Positions 1 through 7,620 of a stretch of 64,000 nt of DNA are shown one piece after another; position 1 is the stretch's first letter; every line of letters starts with the position of its first letter. The notes beneath the pieces are model-generated. The model saw only the letters and a list, made by a program, of their open reading frames with translations, made no database searches and was not told where the DNA came from. Made by a program: the position numbers and the translations under genes. Location: the NCBI RefSeq assembly GCF_041270065.1, contig NZ_CP065958.1, positions 3,348,001 to 3,412,000 on the forward strand, read 5' to 3'. This DNA comes from Streptomyces fradiae (GTDB taxonomy: Bacteria; Actinomycetota; Actinomycetes; Streptomycetales; Streptomycetaceae).

Positions 1-386
1 CCGGCGCTGATCCGCTCGCGCAGCACGGCCGCGCCGAGGACCACCAGGAAGAACGGCTGGGTGTGGTAGACGACGGTGGCGAAGGAGATCGAGGTGGCCT
101 CGTACGCCTCGAAGAGGAACACCCAGTTGAAGACGATGAACGCCCCGCCGAGCGCCGCGAGCCCGAGCTTCTTCGCGGTGAACCCGTGGCCGGTGAAGAA
201 GCCGCGCGCCAGGCTGTAGACGCCGAGGGCGAGGGCCCCGAAGACGCACCGGAAGAAGACGACGTCGAACGGGGAGGCCCCCGACTCGACGACGAAGACG
301 CCGAGGGTGCCGGAGAGCACCATGGCGGCGGTCAGTTCGATGTTTCCCCTGGCCTGGTTCGCGCTGGTCTCGTTTCTCATGCCCAT
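1..386 (-). CDS. EamA/DMT-family transporter, N-terminal part (runs off window)
   Basis: The minus strand from 386 to the window edge encodes about 128 residues of a hydrophobic protein. A short polar N-terminus is followed by alternating hydrophobic helices and the motif VVYHTQPFFLVVLG, typical of EamA (drug/metabolite transporter) proteins. ATG codons lie at 386 and 380. Neither has a clear Shine-Dalgarno site, but the upstream membrane-protein gene stops at 391, so translational coupling is likely and the two probably form an operon. The substrate cannot be told from sequence. The C-terminal half, including the second EamA repeat, lies outside the window. Confidence 0.85.
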   Translation of the reverse strand, partial: MGMRNETSANQARGNIELTAAMVLSGTLGVFVVESGASPFDVVFFRCVFGALALGVYSLARGFFTGHGFTAKKLGLAALGGAFIVFNWVFLFEAYEATSISFATVVYHTQPFFLVVLGAAVLRERISA

Positions 387-390
387 GACG

Positions 391-849
391 CTACGAACGG
401 GCGCGGGTCCCGGTCCACGAGCCAGTGGGGCGTCCTGCCGATCGGGCCATCGGTGTCACCGATCGCCCCAGGTCGAGGACGCTCAGGCCGAACATGAGCA
501 CCCCGAGGGGAACGTGCGCGGCGGGCTGGTGGGCGATGCCGAGGATCACCTGCGCCGAGGCGAGCACGAGGAACCCGGTGGAGTACAGAACCGGTCGGGG
601 CGAGCTGCCGCCGGGCTTCCAGGCGAGGACGGCGGCGAGCACGTACAGCATCGTCGCCCCGTACATGACGCGGGCGCCGACGCTGTGGAGCGTCTCGCCG
701 TAGGAGGTGGAGAGGAGCAGCCCGGCCGTGGTGGCCTGGAAGAAGAGGGTGAGGGTCTGGAGCGCGACGGCGATGCGGGTGAAGAGGTTGGTGCTGCTGG
801 TGCTGGTGCTGGTGCTGGTGGTGGTGCTGGTGGTGCTTCTTTCGCTCAT
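391..849 (-). CDS. small integral membrane protein, function unknown
   Basis: 152 residues. A Ser/Thr-rich N-terminus (residues 1-20) precedes about four hydrophobic segments: LFTRIAVALQTLTLFF, VMYGATMLYVLAAVLAW, VLYSTGFLVLASAQVILGI and a last one near VPLGVLMFGLSVL. The frame is open further upstream, but the ATG at 849 is preferred because translation beyond it would pass through the divergent sigma-factor leader. It is divergent from the ECF41-type sigma gene and four bases upstream of the EamA gene, behind a promoter resembling the ECF41 consensus. It is therefore a candidate sigma target. No family was recognised. Confidence 0.75.
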   Translation of the reverse strand: MSERSTTSTTTSTSTSTSSTNLFTRIAVALQTLTLFFQATTAGLLLSTSYGETLHSVGARVMYGATMLYVLAAVLAWKPGGSSPRPVLYSTGFLVLASAQVILGIAHQPAAHVPLGVLMFGLSVLDLGRSVTPMARSAGRPTGSWTGTRARS

Positions 850-896
850 GACGAATTCCTTTTCGCTGGGCCGCTCCGAGGGTGTTCCGTATCCCC

Positions 897-923
897 GACG
901 AGGCAGCACGGCGAAATGTGAGG
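897..923 (-). promoter_or_regulatory. candidate ECF41-type promoter for the membrane protein/EamA operon
   Basis: On the minus strand, CCTCACA (917-923) is followed after exactly 16 bases by CGTC (897-900), 48 bases upstream of the ATG at 849. The reported ECF41 target signature is TGTCACA in the -35 region and CGTC in the -10 region with a spacer of about 16. The match is 5 of 7 in the -35 and complete in the -10. The divergent sigma gene starts 9 bp beyond the -35, so the site is placed for local control. Confidence 0.5.
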
Positions 924-931
924 CGGGGGAC

Positions 932-1852
932 GTGGGGTACACGAGCGAGGTCATCGACGAGCGGCGCCATCTGACCAACCTGGCCTACCGGCTGCTCGGT
1001 TCGGTGACGGAGGCCGAGGACGCGGTGCAGGAGACGTACGCGCGCTGGTACGGGCTGACGCCCGCGCGGCAGGACGCGGTCGAGAACCCGGGCGCGTGGC
1101 TGACCACGGTCGCGACCCGGGTCTGCCTGGACCAGCTGGGCTCGGCGCGGGCCCGGCGCGAGCGCTATGTCGGCGAGTGGATCCCGGAGCCGCTGCCCGA
1201 CCGCACCGAGTGGATCGGTGGCTCGGCGGGCTCCGGCCCGGTCGACCCGGCGGACCGGATCACCCTGGACGAGTCGGTGAACATGGCCTTCCTGGTGGTC
1301 CTGGAGGCGATGACCCCGGCCGAGCGCGTCGCCTTCGTCCTCCACGACGTCTTCCGCTACCCCTTCGCCGAGGTCGCCGCGATGCTCGGCCGCAGCCCGG
1401 CCGCCTGCCGCCAGCTCGCGGCCGCGGCCCGCCGCCGGGTCCCGGCCCCCGCCCCCTCCTCGCCGGCCGCGGCCCCGGCCCCGGCCGGTCTGGTGCGCGC
1501 CTTCAAGCGGGCCTGGGAGGCGAAGGACATCGACGCCCTGGTCTCCCTCCTCGCCCCGGACGCCACTCTGGTCGCCGACGGCGGCGGCCTGGCCGGCGCC
1601 GTCCTCCGCCCCCTCGAAGGCGCCGCCCGCATCGCCGACTACCTCCTCTTCATCGCCGCCAAGGCCCCCGGCCTCACCCTCCTGGAACGCACCGTCAACG
1701 GCACCCCCGGCCTGGTCGCCCGGCACACCGGCACCACCGTCACGGTCGCCGCCTTCGAGATCACGGGCGCCCAGGTCGCCCGCATCTGGGCCGTCCGCAA
1801 CCCGGAGAAGCTGGGCCCCTGGCAGCCCCGGGCAGAGGAGGAAGGGGCGTAA
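932..1852 (+). CDS. ECF RNA polymerase sigma factor, ECF41 (SigJ-like) group
   Basis: 306 residues. Sigma region 2 is seen in HLTNLAYRLLGSVTEAEDAVQETYARW and region 4 in FRYPFAEVAAMLGRSPAACRQ, followed by a SnoaL-like C-terminal domain. ECF41 hallmarks are visible: WIPEPLP in the linker (family WLPEP), a DGGG motif (ADGGGLAGA) and the terminal NPEKL (family NPDKL). In this group the fused domain regulates activity in place of a separate anti-sigma factor. GTG 932 is chosen because AGGCGGGGGA sits just before it and homology begins at once; the frame is open further upstream. ECF41 genes usually neighbour oxidoreductases or carboxymuconolactone-decarboxylase-like genes, which fits the flavin monooxygenase downstream. 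Confidence 0.92.
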   Translation: MGYTSEVIDERRHLTNLAYRLLGSVTEAEDAVQETYARWYGLTPARQDAVENPGAWLTTVATRVCLDQLGSARARRERYVGEWIPEPLPDRTEWIGGSAGSGPVDPADRITLDESVNMAFLVVLEAMTPAERVAFVLHDVFRYPFAEVAAMLGRSPAACRQLAAAARRRVPAPAPSSPAAAPAPAGLVRAFKRAWEAKDIDALVSLLAPDATLVADGGGLAGAVLRPLEGAARIADYLLFIAAKAPGLTLLERTVNGTPGLVARHTGTTVTVAAFEITGAQVARIWAVRNPEKLGPWQPRAEEEGA

Positions 1853-1957
1853 GCCCGGGCCCGCAGCCGACCCGCCTGGCCTCTGCCTTCACGTACGCGG
1901 GGAAGAGCGAGCGCACCCAGTCCTCGCGATCTGGGCCGGGCTGCCGCCGACCGGCAA

Positions 1958-3187
1958 TCAGCTGACGTCCTCGTAGTCCTTGAGCCGGAAGGCGCCGAGC
2001 TTGGCGAAGACCTCCGCGAACGCGCCGTCCTCGTGCCGGGCAGGCGGCTCGGCCTGGTCCGCCGGCGCTTCCCGCTGGGCGCGCATGGCGTCCCGGCTGA
2101 TCAGTGCGAGGTCCTGGTTGACGGCGACGAAGTCGCGCAACTCCCTTTCGTACGCGGCGAAAGCGGCGCGGTGGTCGCCGGGTGCGGCGGCGAGCTCGCC
2201 CGCCAGGACGTACGCGGCGGTCATGGCCATCGTGGTGCCCTGGCCGGAGGCGGGCGACGCGCAGTAGCCCGCGTCGCCGAGGAGGGTCACCCGGCCGTGG
2301 GACCAGGCGTCCATGTGGATCTGGGCCAGCGCGTCGAGGTGGAAGTCGGGGGCGTTCCACATCTCCTTGAGCAGCCTCGGCAGCTCCCAGCCGGCGCCCT
2401 CGTACGCGCGGGCGACCAGCCGCTTCTGCGCGTCGGTGTCGCGCGGGAGGAACGTCGCGGGCGGCTCGTCGGATTCGATCCCGATGAAGGCGCGGGCCTC
2501 CGAGTTGTCCCGCACGCTCATCACCATCGCACCCCAGACGTCCCGCCCCGGCATCTGGTAGATCACCTCCCAGCGGTCCAGACCGAGATGGTTGGGCACC
2601 GTCCACACACCGAGGTAACCGCCGAGGTGGCGCAGGTAGTTCTCCTCGGGTCCGAAGACGAGTCCGCGGGTGTGGGAGTGCACGCCGTCGGCGCCGACGA
2701 CCAGATCGAAGGCGCGTGACGTGCCGCTGTCGAACACGACCCGCACCTCGTCCTCGTCCTGATCGAGGGTGGCGATGGAGTCCCCGAAGAGATACTCGAT
2801 GCCGCTGCCGCCCGCGTCGTACAGGATCCGGGCGAGGTCGTCGCGGAGGATCTCCACGTCCGGGCTGTCGATCTGCCCGCCGCTCATGGTGTGTTCGGTG
2901 GTCCTGGACAGCTCGTTGCCGTCGGCGTCGACGGTCGACATCCCGCGCAGGTCGGTACTCCTGCGCCGGATCTCCTCCAACACCCCCATCCGCTCGGCGA
3001 CTTCAAGCGCCGGCCCTCGTACGTCGATCGCCTGCCCGCCCGGCCGCAGGCCGTTGAACCGCTCGACCACCGTGACGCGGAAGCCGTACCGGTTCAGCCA
3101 GTAGGCGAGGGTGGGCCCGCCGATGCTGGCGCCGGAGATCAGGACGCTGATGCTCTTCGGGCTCTTCGATTCGCTGGGCATGGACAT
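1958..3187 (-). CDS. FAD-dependent monooxygenase (PHBH/TetX-like)
   Basis: 409 residues. The N-terminal dinucleotide-binding fold reads ISGASIGGPTLAYWL, a GxGxxG variant beginning S-G-A-S-I-G, and ends in the acidic VVER. The second FAD motif is DLVVGADGVHS and the third is LLGDAGYCASPASGQGT. This is the class A flavoprotein hydroxylase layout, using NAD(P)H and O2 to hydroxylate an aromatic or polyketide-like substrate. ATG 3187 is chosen because GAGGAG lies 5 bases upstream; an in-frame ATG at 3181 is the alternative. It converges on the ECF41 gene and is divergent from a VOC gene. An inverted repeat overlaps its ribosome-binding site, suggesting repressor control. The substrate is unknown. 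Confidence 0.9.
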   Translation of the reverse strand: MSMPSESKSPKSISVLISGASIGGPTLAYWLNRYGFRVTVVERFNGLRPGGQAIDVRGPALEVAERMGVLEEIRRRSTDLRGMSTVDADGNELSRTTEHTMSGGQIDSPDVEILRDDLARILYDAGGSGIEYLFGDSIATLDQDEDEVRVVFDSGTSRAFDLVVGADGVHSHTRGLVFGPEENYLRHLGGYLGVWTVPNHLGLDRWEVIYQMPGRDVWGAMVMSVRDNSEARAFIGIESDEPPATFLPRDTDAQKRLVARAYEGAGWELPRLLKEMWNAPDFHLDALAQIHMDAWSHGRVTLLGDAGYCASPASGQGTTMAMTAAYVLAGELAAAPGDHRAAFAAYERELRDFVAVNQDLALISRDAMRAQREAPADQAEPPARHEDGAFAEVFAKLGAFRLKDYEDVS

Positions 3188-3194
3188 GTGCGCT

Positions 3195-3229
3195 CCTCGT
3201 ACGTCTGCGGAACTTCCCTGCGTACGAGG
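3195..3229. promoter_or_regulatory. inverted-repeat operator candidate in the monooxygenase leader
   Basis: CCTCGTACG (3195-3203) and CGTACGAGG (3221-3229) form a perfect 9-bp inverted repeat with a 17-base spacer, so the arms lie 26 bp apart centre to centre. The proximal arm overlaps the GAGGAG ribosome-binding site of the monooxygenase. It could act as a protein operator or as an mRNA stem hiding the ribosome-binding site. Confidence 0.45.
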
Positions 3230-3239
3230 CTGATCGCCC

Positions 3240-3293
3240 CCACCGACAGGCCGCCGACAACGCGCTTGCGGCCACCGACAGGGCACCGACGTC
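3240..3293. repeat. four helically phased 11-bp direct repeats
   Basis: CCACCGACAGG occurs exactly at 3240 and 3272, with variants CCGCCGACAAC at 3251 and GCACCGACGTC at 3283. Start-to-start spacing is 11, 21 and 11 bp, so every copy lies on one face of the helix. Arrays of 11-bp direct repeats are the usual binding pattern of OmpR-type regulators in streptomycetes. They lie in the divergent intergenic region of the monooxygenase and VOC genes. Confidence 0.45.
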
Positions 3294-3319
3294 ATTCGAC
3301 CTTGTGGCAAGATCGCCGG

Positions 3320-3736
3320 ATGCTACGACTCACCGACTTCATCATCGACTGCCCGGACACGATGAAGCTGGCAGCCTTCTACTCCGAGGTGACGGGGCTC
3401 CCGGTCAAGCCCGGCAGTGACGAGAACTGGGCCGGCATCCAGCTCGGCGACATCGAACTGGCCTTCATCCGGGTGGACGACTACCACGCCCCGCAGTGGC
3501 CCGACAGCGAGCACCCCAAGCAGTTCCACCTCGACTTCGAAGTCGACGACATCGAGCCCGAACAGCGCCGCGTCCTGTCCCTCGGCGCAACCCTCCAGCG
3601 CGACTGCACCGACCCCGACGGCTACGGCTTCCGCGTCTACACCGACCCCATCGGCCACCCCTTCTGCCTCTGCCGCAACAAGGGCGTCACCTGGACCCCC
3701 GAAGGCCGCCCCGTCTGGCCCGAGCGCGCCGAGTAG
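3320..3736 (+). CDS. VOC-superfamily (glyoxalase/bleomycin-resistance-like) protein
   Basis: 138 residues beginning MLRLTDFIIDCPDTMKLAAFYSEVTGLPV, the opening beta-alpha-beta module of the VOC fold. A second module follows, with FHLDFEVDDIEP and DPDGYGFRVYTDPIGHPFCLC. Possible metal ligands are His in FHLDFE and the downstream acidic positions, but a full set is not obvious. No strong Shine-Dalgarno site precedes ATG 3320. It is divergent from the monooxygenase, with phased repeats between them, so co-regulation is plausible. Function could be lyase, dioxygenase-like or drug binding; the sequence does not decide. Confidence 0.85.
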   Translation: MLRLTDFIIDCPDTMKLAAFYSEVTGLPVKPGSDENWAGIQLGDIELAFIRVDDYHAPQWPDSEHPKQFHLDFEVDDIEPEQRRVLSLGATLQRDCTDPDGYGFRVYTDPIGHPFCLCRNKGVTWTPEGRPVWPERAE

Positions 3737-3762
3737 GAGGCGGGCGGTACGGGGCGGCGCTC

Positions 3763-3988
3763 GGGTGGAGGTCCTGCGGGTGGCCGTTTCTTGTGAGCTT
3801 CTGGTGCGGCCGCCCTCTCTCCGAGTGTGGCCCCCTCCACCACCGCGTCAAGGGCGCCTCCGGCGTCGCAAGCGATGGCCTACGGCCACCCTTGACCCGG
3901 CGCCACCGGGGTCCTTTTCACACTCGGAGGGCGGCCGGGGGCCCGGCCACGCGGACAGGCCCGGGTATCGGCCGGCCGCCGTAGGCGG
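3763..3988 (+). repeat. left arm of a 226-bp inverted repeat (IR-L)
   Basis: The segment from GGGTGGAGGTCCTGCGGG to CCGCCGTAGGCGG recurs reverse-complemented at 5988-6213 with the same length and about six mismatches (roughly 97% identity). Inside each arm is a nested inverted repeat: GGCCGCCC...TCCGAGTGTG facing CACACTCGGAGGGCGGCC, and GTCAAGGG facing CCCTTGAC. The arm therefore looks like a small MITE/REP-type element. No transposase is nearby. A weaker similarity between the two sides continues inward to about 4320 and 5640, including GGCGATACAAACCCCGC on both. Confidence 0.9.
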
Positions 3989-4220
3989 ATGGCGGGTGCA
4001 TGGGTGGTGGGACCGGGTATCGCTCCGGATGGGGATTCCTCACGGGCCGGTGAGTGGGGGCTCGGTTCGTGGCTGGGGCCGGTGAGCCGTATCCCCCCCC
4101 GGCTCGGGGTGCGCGGGAGTGGAATGGGGTGCCCACTCCCGGCTTGCGACCAACGCCCGTCATCGGGCCGGGACCCATGCCCCGCTGGCCACGGCCGGAG
4201 GGCGATACAAACCCCGCTCC

Positions 4221-4480
4221 CGCGAGGCCTTGGACGCCACAGACCACCACTGAAGTCACAGACGTCCCACGTGCCTCGCCCACTGTCGGGGATTGCCGAC
4301 TTTGCACCGCCCGGCAGGACTCCGTCGGGCGACTGCCGGGGCGGTCTGCAAGCACCCCCGGCGAGGGATCGCGGGCAAAGTCCGCTCGCGCGAGATCCTG
4401 GGTGCTACAGGCCGCCACTGGAGTCACACCCGCTCACCCTCCCCATCGCTGGCGGGGATTGCCGGCTTTGTGCCGCCCGG
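4221..4480 (+). repeat. repeat modules 1 and 2 (plus orientation)
   Basis: Two ~93-bp modules, at 4221-4314 and 4389-4480. Each starts CGCGAG, passes through an (A/G)CCACTG(A/G)AGTCACA core and ends with GGGGATTGCC(G/A)(A/G)CTTTG followed by CCGCCCGG. The same module occurs once more in this orientation at 5250 and three times inverted at 5395-5754. Nothing in this stretch reads as a convincing protein: frames are open only because of high GC, and translation changes frame between copies. Confidence 0.8.
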
Positions 4481-4662
4481 CAGGGGCCGATGGCGGTGAC
4501 GGGCGGGCGAAGTCCGCAATCCTCGGGCCTGGTCGGGACGCGCGATCCAGGGGGCGGCGGGGTCGACGATCCCGGCCTGCGGGCTCAGGGCGCCGGCGCT
4601 ACGCCCGCAAGGCCGAGCACTACTCACCTTCGCCGGTAGGGCCGCAACCTCATCAACTACCG

Positions 4663-4692
4663 TCGACTTTCTCCCTAGATACGACTATGATC
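4663..4692 (+). promoter_or_regulatory. sigma-70-type promoter for the island VOC gene
   Basis: TCGACT (4663-4668) and TATGAT (4687-4692) are separated by 18 bp, with transcription expected to start near 4699, about 70 bases before the TTG start. This is the most AT-rich stretch of the island, and the -10 box differs from the consensus at one position. Confidence 0.55.
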
Positions 4693-4766
4693 TACGGCGA
4701 CATCGCGTGTCGGTCACCGGCTGGGTGAGGCATGGAGGTGTCGGGACATGCCTTCGGAGGCATTCC

Positions 4767-5156
4767 TTGTCAGTCGAGTTGAATCACACGATCGTCCACG
4801 CCCGGGACAACCGGGAGTCCGCAGAGTTCTTCGCGAACCTGCTCAACCTTGAGATCACCGCCGAGTGGGGTCCGTTCATCGCGGTCGGCCTGGGCAACGG
4901 CGTCACGCTGGACTTCGCCACCATCCCCGCGGACAGCATCACCCCCCAGCACTACGCCTTCTTGATCTCCGAGGAGGAGTTCGACGCGGCGTACGCGCAG
5001 ATCCAACAGCGCGGCATCGAGCACTACGCCGACCCCCACCGGAAGCAGCCCGGCACGATCAACCGCAACGACGGCGGCCGCGGCGTGTACTTCATGGACC
5101 CGGCGGGCCACGCGATGGAACTCATCACCGTGCCGTACGGCGGCTGGACCTCGTAA
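4767..5156 (+). CDS. VOC-superfamily protein inside the repeat island
   Basis: 129 residues, starting MSVELNHTIVHARDNRESAEFFANLL and ending DPAGHAMELITVPYGG. These are the two beta-alpha-beta-beta-beta modules of a VOC protein, with His in LNHTIVH and the terminal MELI Glu at the usual metal positions. The start is TTG 4767, with GGAGG (4756-4760) six bases upstream; no in-frame ATG or GTG has a comparable site. It sits between repeat modules 2 and 3 and is the only credible gene between the 226-bp inverted repeats, with its own promoter. It may be a cargo gene, perhaps for resistance or detoxification. The activity cannot be told. Confidence 0.85.
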   Translation: MSVELNHTIVHARDNRESAEFFANLLNLEITAEWGPFIAVGLGNGVTLDFATIPADSITPQHYAFLISEEEFDAAYAQIQQRGIEHYADPHRKQPGTINRNDGGRGVYFMDPAGHAMELITVPYGGWTS

Positions 5157-5249
5157 CCGCACGCACCGAGGGCCGCACTCCCAGCACGGAGCGCGGCCCT
5201 CGACCGCTGCTTGCACCCCGTGTATTCGCGGCCGAGCAAAGTCCGCTCG

Positions 5250-5344
5250 TGCGAGGCGTTGGGCGCCGCAGACCGCCTCTGAAGTCACAGGAGTTCACAT
5301 CCTCCTCATCGCGGCTGCGGATGCCCGACTTCGTTCCGCCGAGC
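5250..5344 (+). repeat. repeat module 3 (plus orientation, degenerate)
   Basis: It begins GCGAGGCGTTGGGCGCC and keeps CTCTGAAGTCACAG, but the distal box has drifted to GATGCCCGACTTCGTTCCGCC. It is preceded by GAGCAAAGTCCGCTCG, which also precedes module 2 as GGCAAAGTCCGCTCG. The symmetry axis of the island lies just downstream, near 5370. Confidence 0.7.
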
Positions 5345-5394
5345 AGGGCTCCGGCGCCCCGCCGGCGTCCGCAGCTCGCCCCCATTGGCCCCTA

Positions 5395-5754
5395 CCGGGC
5401 GGCACAAAGTCCGCAATCCGCGCCAGCGATGGGGCGGGTGGGATTCCTGTGATGCCAGTGGCGGCCTGCAGCACGCACGACCTCGCGGCAGCGGGGTTAG
5501 CACGACCGGCACCCCGGCGGAGTCCTGTCCGGGCGGTGCAAAGTCGGCAATCCGCGCCTGAGATGGGGCGGGTGGGACTTGTGTGATGCCAGTGGTGATC
5601 TGCGGCACTCAGGGCCTCGCGCGAGCGGACTCTGCCCGTCCGTCACCGCCATCGGTCGCTTCCGGGCGGCACAAAGTCGGCAATCCCCGCCATCGATGGG
5701 GCGGGTGAGGCGGGTGTGGCTTCAGGGGCGGCCGTCGTGGCCCAGGACCTCGCG
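5395..5754 (-). repeat. repeat modules 4, 5 and 6 (minus orientation)
   Basis: Three inverted modules at 5395-5487, 5529-5621 and 5662-5754, with a regular 133-134 bp period. Each begins CCGGGCGG(C/T)(A/G)CAAAGTC on the plus strand, continues GCAATCC(G/C)CGCC and GATGGGGCGGGTG, and ends at CCTCGCG. The linkers of about 40 bp are less conserved. With modules 1-3 this gives three copies per orientation converging on about 5370. Confidence 0.8.
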
Positions 5755-5987
5755 GGGGCGGGGTTTGTATCGCCCGCCGGGGGTGATCCAGCGGGGCATG
5801 TGCCCCTGCCCGAGGGCGGCGGTCGGCCGCTGAGCCGGGATTGGCCGCCCCATTCCACGTCCGCGCACCCCCGAACCGGCGGGAACGGCCCCACCCGCCC
5901 CGGCCGGGAACCGAGCCCCCGCCCACCGGGCGGGAGTGTCCCACTCGGGGGAGCGATACCCGGGCCCGCCCACCACCGGCCCGTCGC

Positions 5988-6213
5988 CCGCCTACGGCGG
6001 CCGGCCGATACCCGGGCCTTTCCGCGTGGCCGGGCCCCCGGCCGCCCTCCGAGTGTGAAAAGGCCCCCGGAGGCGCCGGGTCAAGGGTGGCCGTAGGCCA
6101 TCGCTTGCGACGCCGGAGGCGCCCTTGACGCGGTGGTGGAGGGGGCCACACTCGGAGAGAGGGCGGCCGCACCAGAAGCTCACAGGAAACGGCCACCCGC
6201 AGAACCTTCACCC
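5988..6213 (-). repeat. right arm of the 226-bp inverted repeat (IR-R)
   Basis: This is the reverse-complement partner of 3763-3988, from CCGCCTACGGCGG to CCTTCACCC. Mismatches to the left arm are few and scattered, so the two copies are recent or kept alike by gene conversion. The 2.45 kb between the outer ends holds one VOC gene and the six modules. Confidence 0.9.
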
Positions 6214-7021
6214 GCGCACCGCGCGGGCCTTCGCCTCGCCTCGCCTCGCCGCGCCCCAGAGCTTCGCCTGGGGTGGGGGCACCACCAGTGGAGGCGCAGC
6301 CCGGGGTCGTACCCCCAGTGCGGTACATCGCAAGGCGCCGGAGCGTTTCGACTCAGGGCCTCTCCAGGCCCTCCGGGCCAAGGGGAAGCGGCAAGGGGAG
6401 CGCCCGGGCCCAGAGGGCCCCGGGGCGCGGCACGGACCAGGCGTGGCGGGCCGAACCAAGACCCGGACGACCCGGCCTGGCGAAACGGCCCCCGCAGGCG
6501 CGTGGCCCCGGGCCGCAGGGCCCAGGGAGCGCGCCGGGCCGGGGATCCCACCCAGGCAAAGCGCTGGGAGAGTCGCGGGCCCGGCCGAGACCCGGACGAC
6601 CCGGCCCAATGCCCCGTCCCCGCAGGCACGGGGCACCCCCAGCCCTCCGCGCCCAAGGGGCGCGACGGCCGGCCAGGCGGCGCGGGCCTTTACACGGGCG
6701 TAGGCCGGGCGGGGGTCCCACCCAGGCAAAGCGCTGGGAGAGTCGCGGGCCCGGACGAGATCCGGACGGCGCGGCCAGTGCTCCGGCCCCCGCAGGCGCG
6801 GGGCACCCGGGGTCGACGCCCGGTAGAAACGACCCAATGCACCAGGCCCTCCGGGCCTAGCGGGCGCGGCGGCCGGCCAGGCGTCGCGGCGCCGGCCAAG
6901 GCCCAGGACCAGGACGACGAGGCCAGTGCTCCGACTACCCTCGCCCAAGGAATGCGCCCGCGGAGGAGTCTTTACCCGGGCGTAGGCCGGGCCGCTCAGC
7001 GGCCCGGCCGCCCATCGGCGA
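6214..7021. repeat. gene-free stretch with a second, imperfect direct-repeat array
   Basis: No credible gene was found; long open frames exist but their products are Arg/Pro/Gly-rich and change frame between repeats. The clearest unit is an identical run beginning TCCCACCCAGGCAAAGCGC at 6546 and again at 6716 (170-bp period). It is followed each time by GA(C/T)CCGGACG and CCCCGCAGGC(A/G)CGGGGCACCC. Related blocks recur near 6367-6480 and 6841-6990: CCAGGCCCTCCGGGCC, GGCCGGCCAGGCG, and GGGCGTAGGCCGGGC at about 6698 and 6980. That makes three to four degenerate units. It differs from the 93-bp modules. Confidence 0.65.
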
Positions 7022-7513
7022 TCAGGCGTGGACCGCGCGCCACGGGGTGCACTGGCGCTCGCTGCCCTTCACGACGCAGCCGCGCAGCTTGTACGCGTGC
7101 CCCTCGGGCAGGTTGCCGGAGACGACCTTCATGTAGATCGCCTTGTGGCCGCGCGTGGAGGCGACGCGGCCGTTGCTCAGCTCGGCCTCGACCGCCCAGC
7201 CGTCGGGGCTGATGTCCTTGGCGATGAGGGAGTCGCCCGGGATGTTCGGCGCGGGCTGCGGGTCCGCGTTCCACCGGACGAAGCCCATGTCGTGGCCGTC
7301 CCGGGGGCTGCTGATGTGGATGGTCAACGACCCGTCCGATGCCATCGCGGCACGTTCCGAGACCCCGGTGATGGACAGGGAGACTTCGCTGTCGGGCGCG
7401 AGGTCGCCCGTCTCCTCGGCGCTGGCGGTTCCGGCCCCGGCGGTGAGCGCCACGCCGGCGAACAGGGCGGCCGAACCGATGACCGCGCCGATGCGCTTGT
7501 GAATCGAACCCAT
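7022..7513 (-). CDS. secreted protein of unknown function
   Basis: 163 residues with a Sec signal peptide (Lys-Arg, then IGAVIGSAALFAGVALTAGAG) and a likely cleavage after ASA near residue 33. The mature part is about 130 residues with two Cys (in RGCVVKG and ERQCTPW) that could form a disulfide. It is otherwise Gly/Asp-rich and recalls small inhibitor-like or matrix proteins, but no family is recognised. ATG 7513 is preceded by GAAGGAA. It is divergent from the flavin-reductase operon across 194 bp containing an inverted repeat and tandem 11-bp repeats. Confidence 0.8.
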   Translation of the reverse strand: MGSIHKRIGAVIGSAALFAGVALTAGAGTASAEETGDLAPDSEVSLSITGVSERAAMASDGSLTIHISSPRDGHDMGFVRWNADPQPAPNIPGDSLIAKDISPDGWAVEAELSNGRVASTRGHKAIYMKVVSGNLPEGHAYKLRGCVVKGSERQCTPWRAVHA

Positions 7514-7620
7514 GATTTCCTTCGTTCCCGCGCACGACGGCATACCGCCGTGCGCACGTTCCCCCGCCAGCCTCGAACTCCGCTGGCAGTCAGTCAAAAC
7601 CACTGTAACCGGGCCCTGTT

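Noticed and set aside
5395..5754. A CRISPR array (three evenly spaced repeats)
   Set aside because: Repeats are about 93 bp with ~40-bp conserved linkers, are imperfect, and no cas gene is present.
3763..6213. An insertion sequence or composite transposon
   Set aside because: No transposase, no recognisable IS ends and no target duplication could be identified.
6125..7212. Several long open frames in the repeat array as a possible repetitive protein
   Set aside because: The repeats shift frame relative to each other and codon third-position bias is absent; non-coding repeats are simpler.
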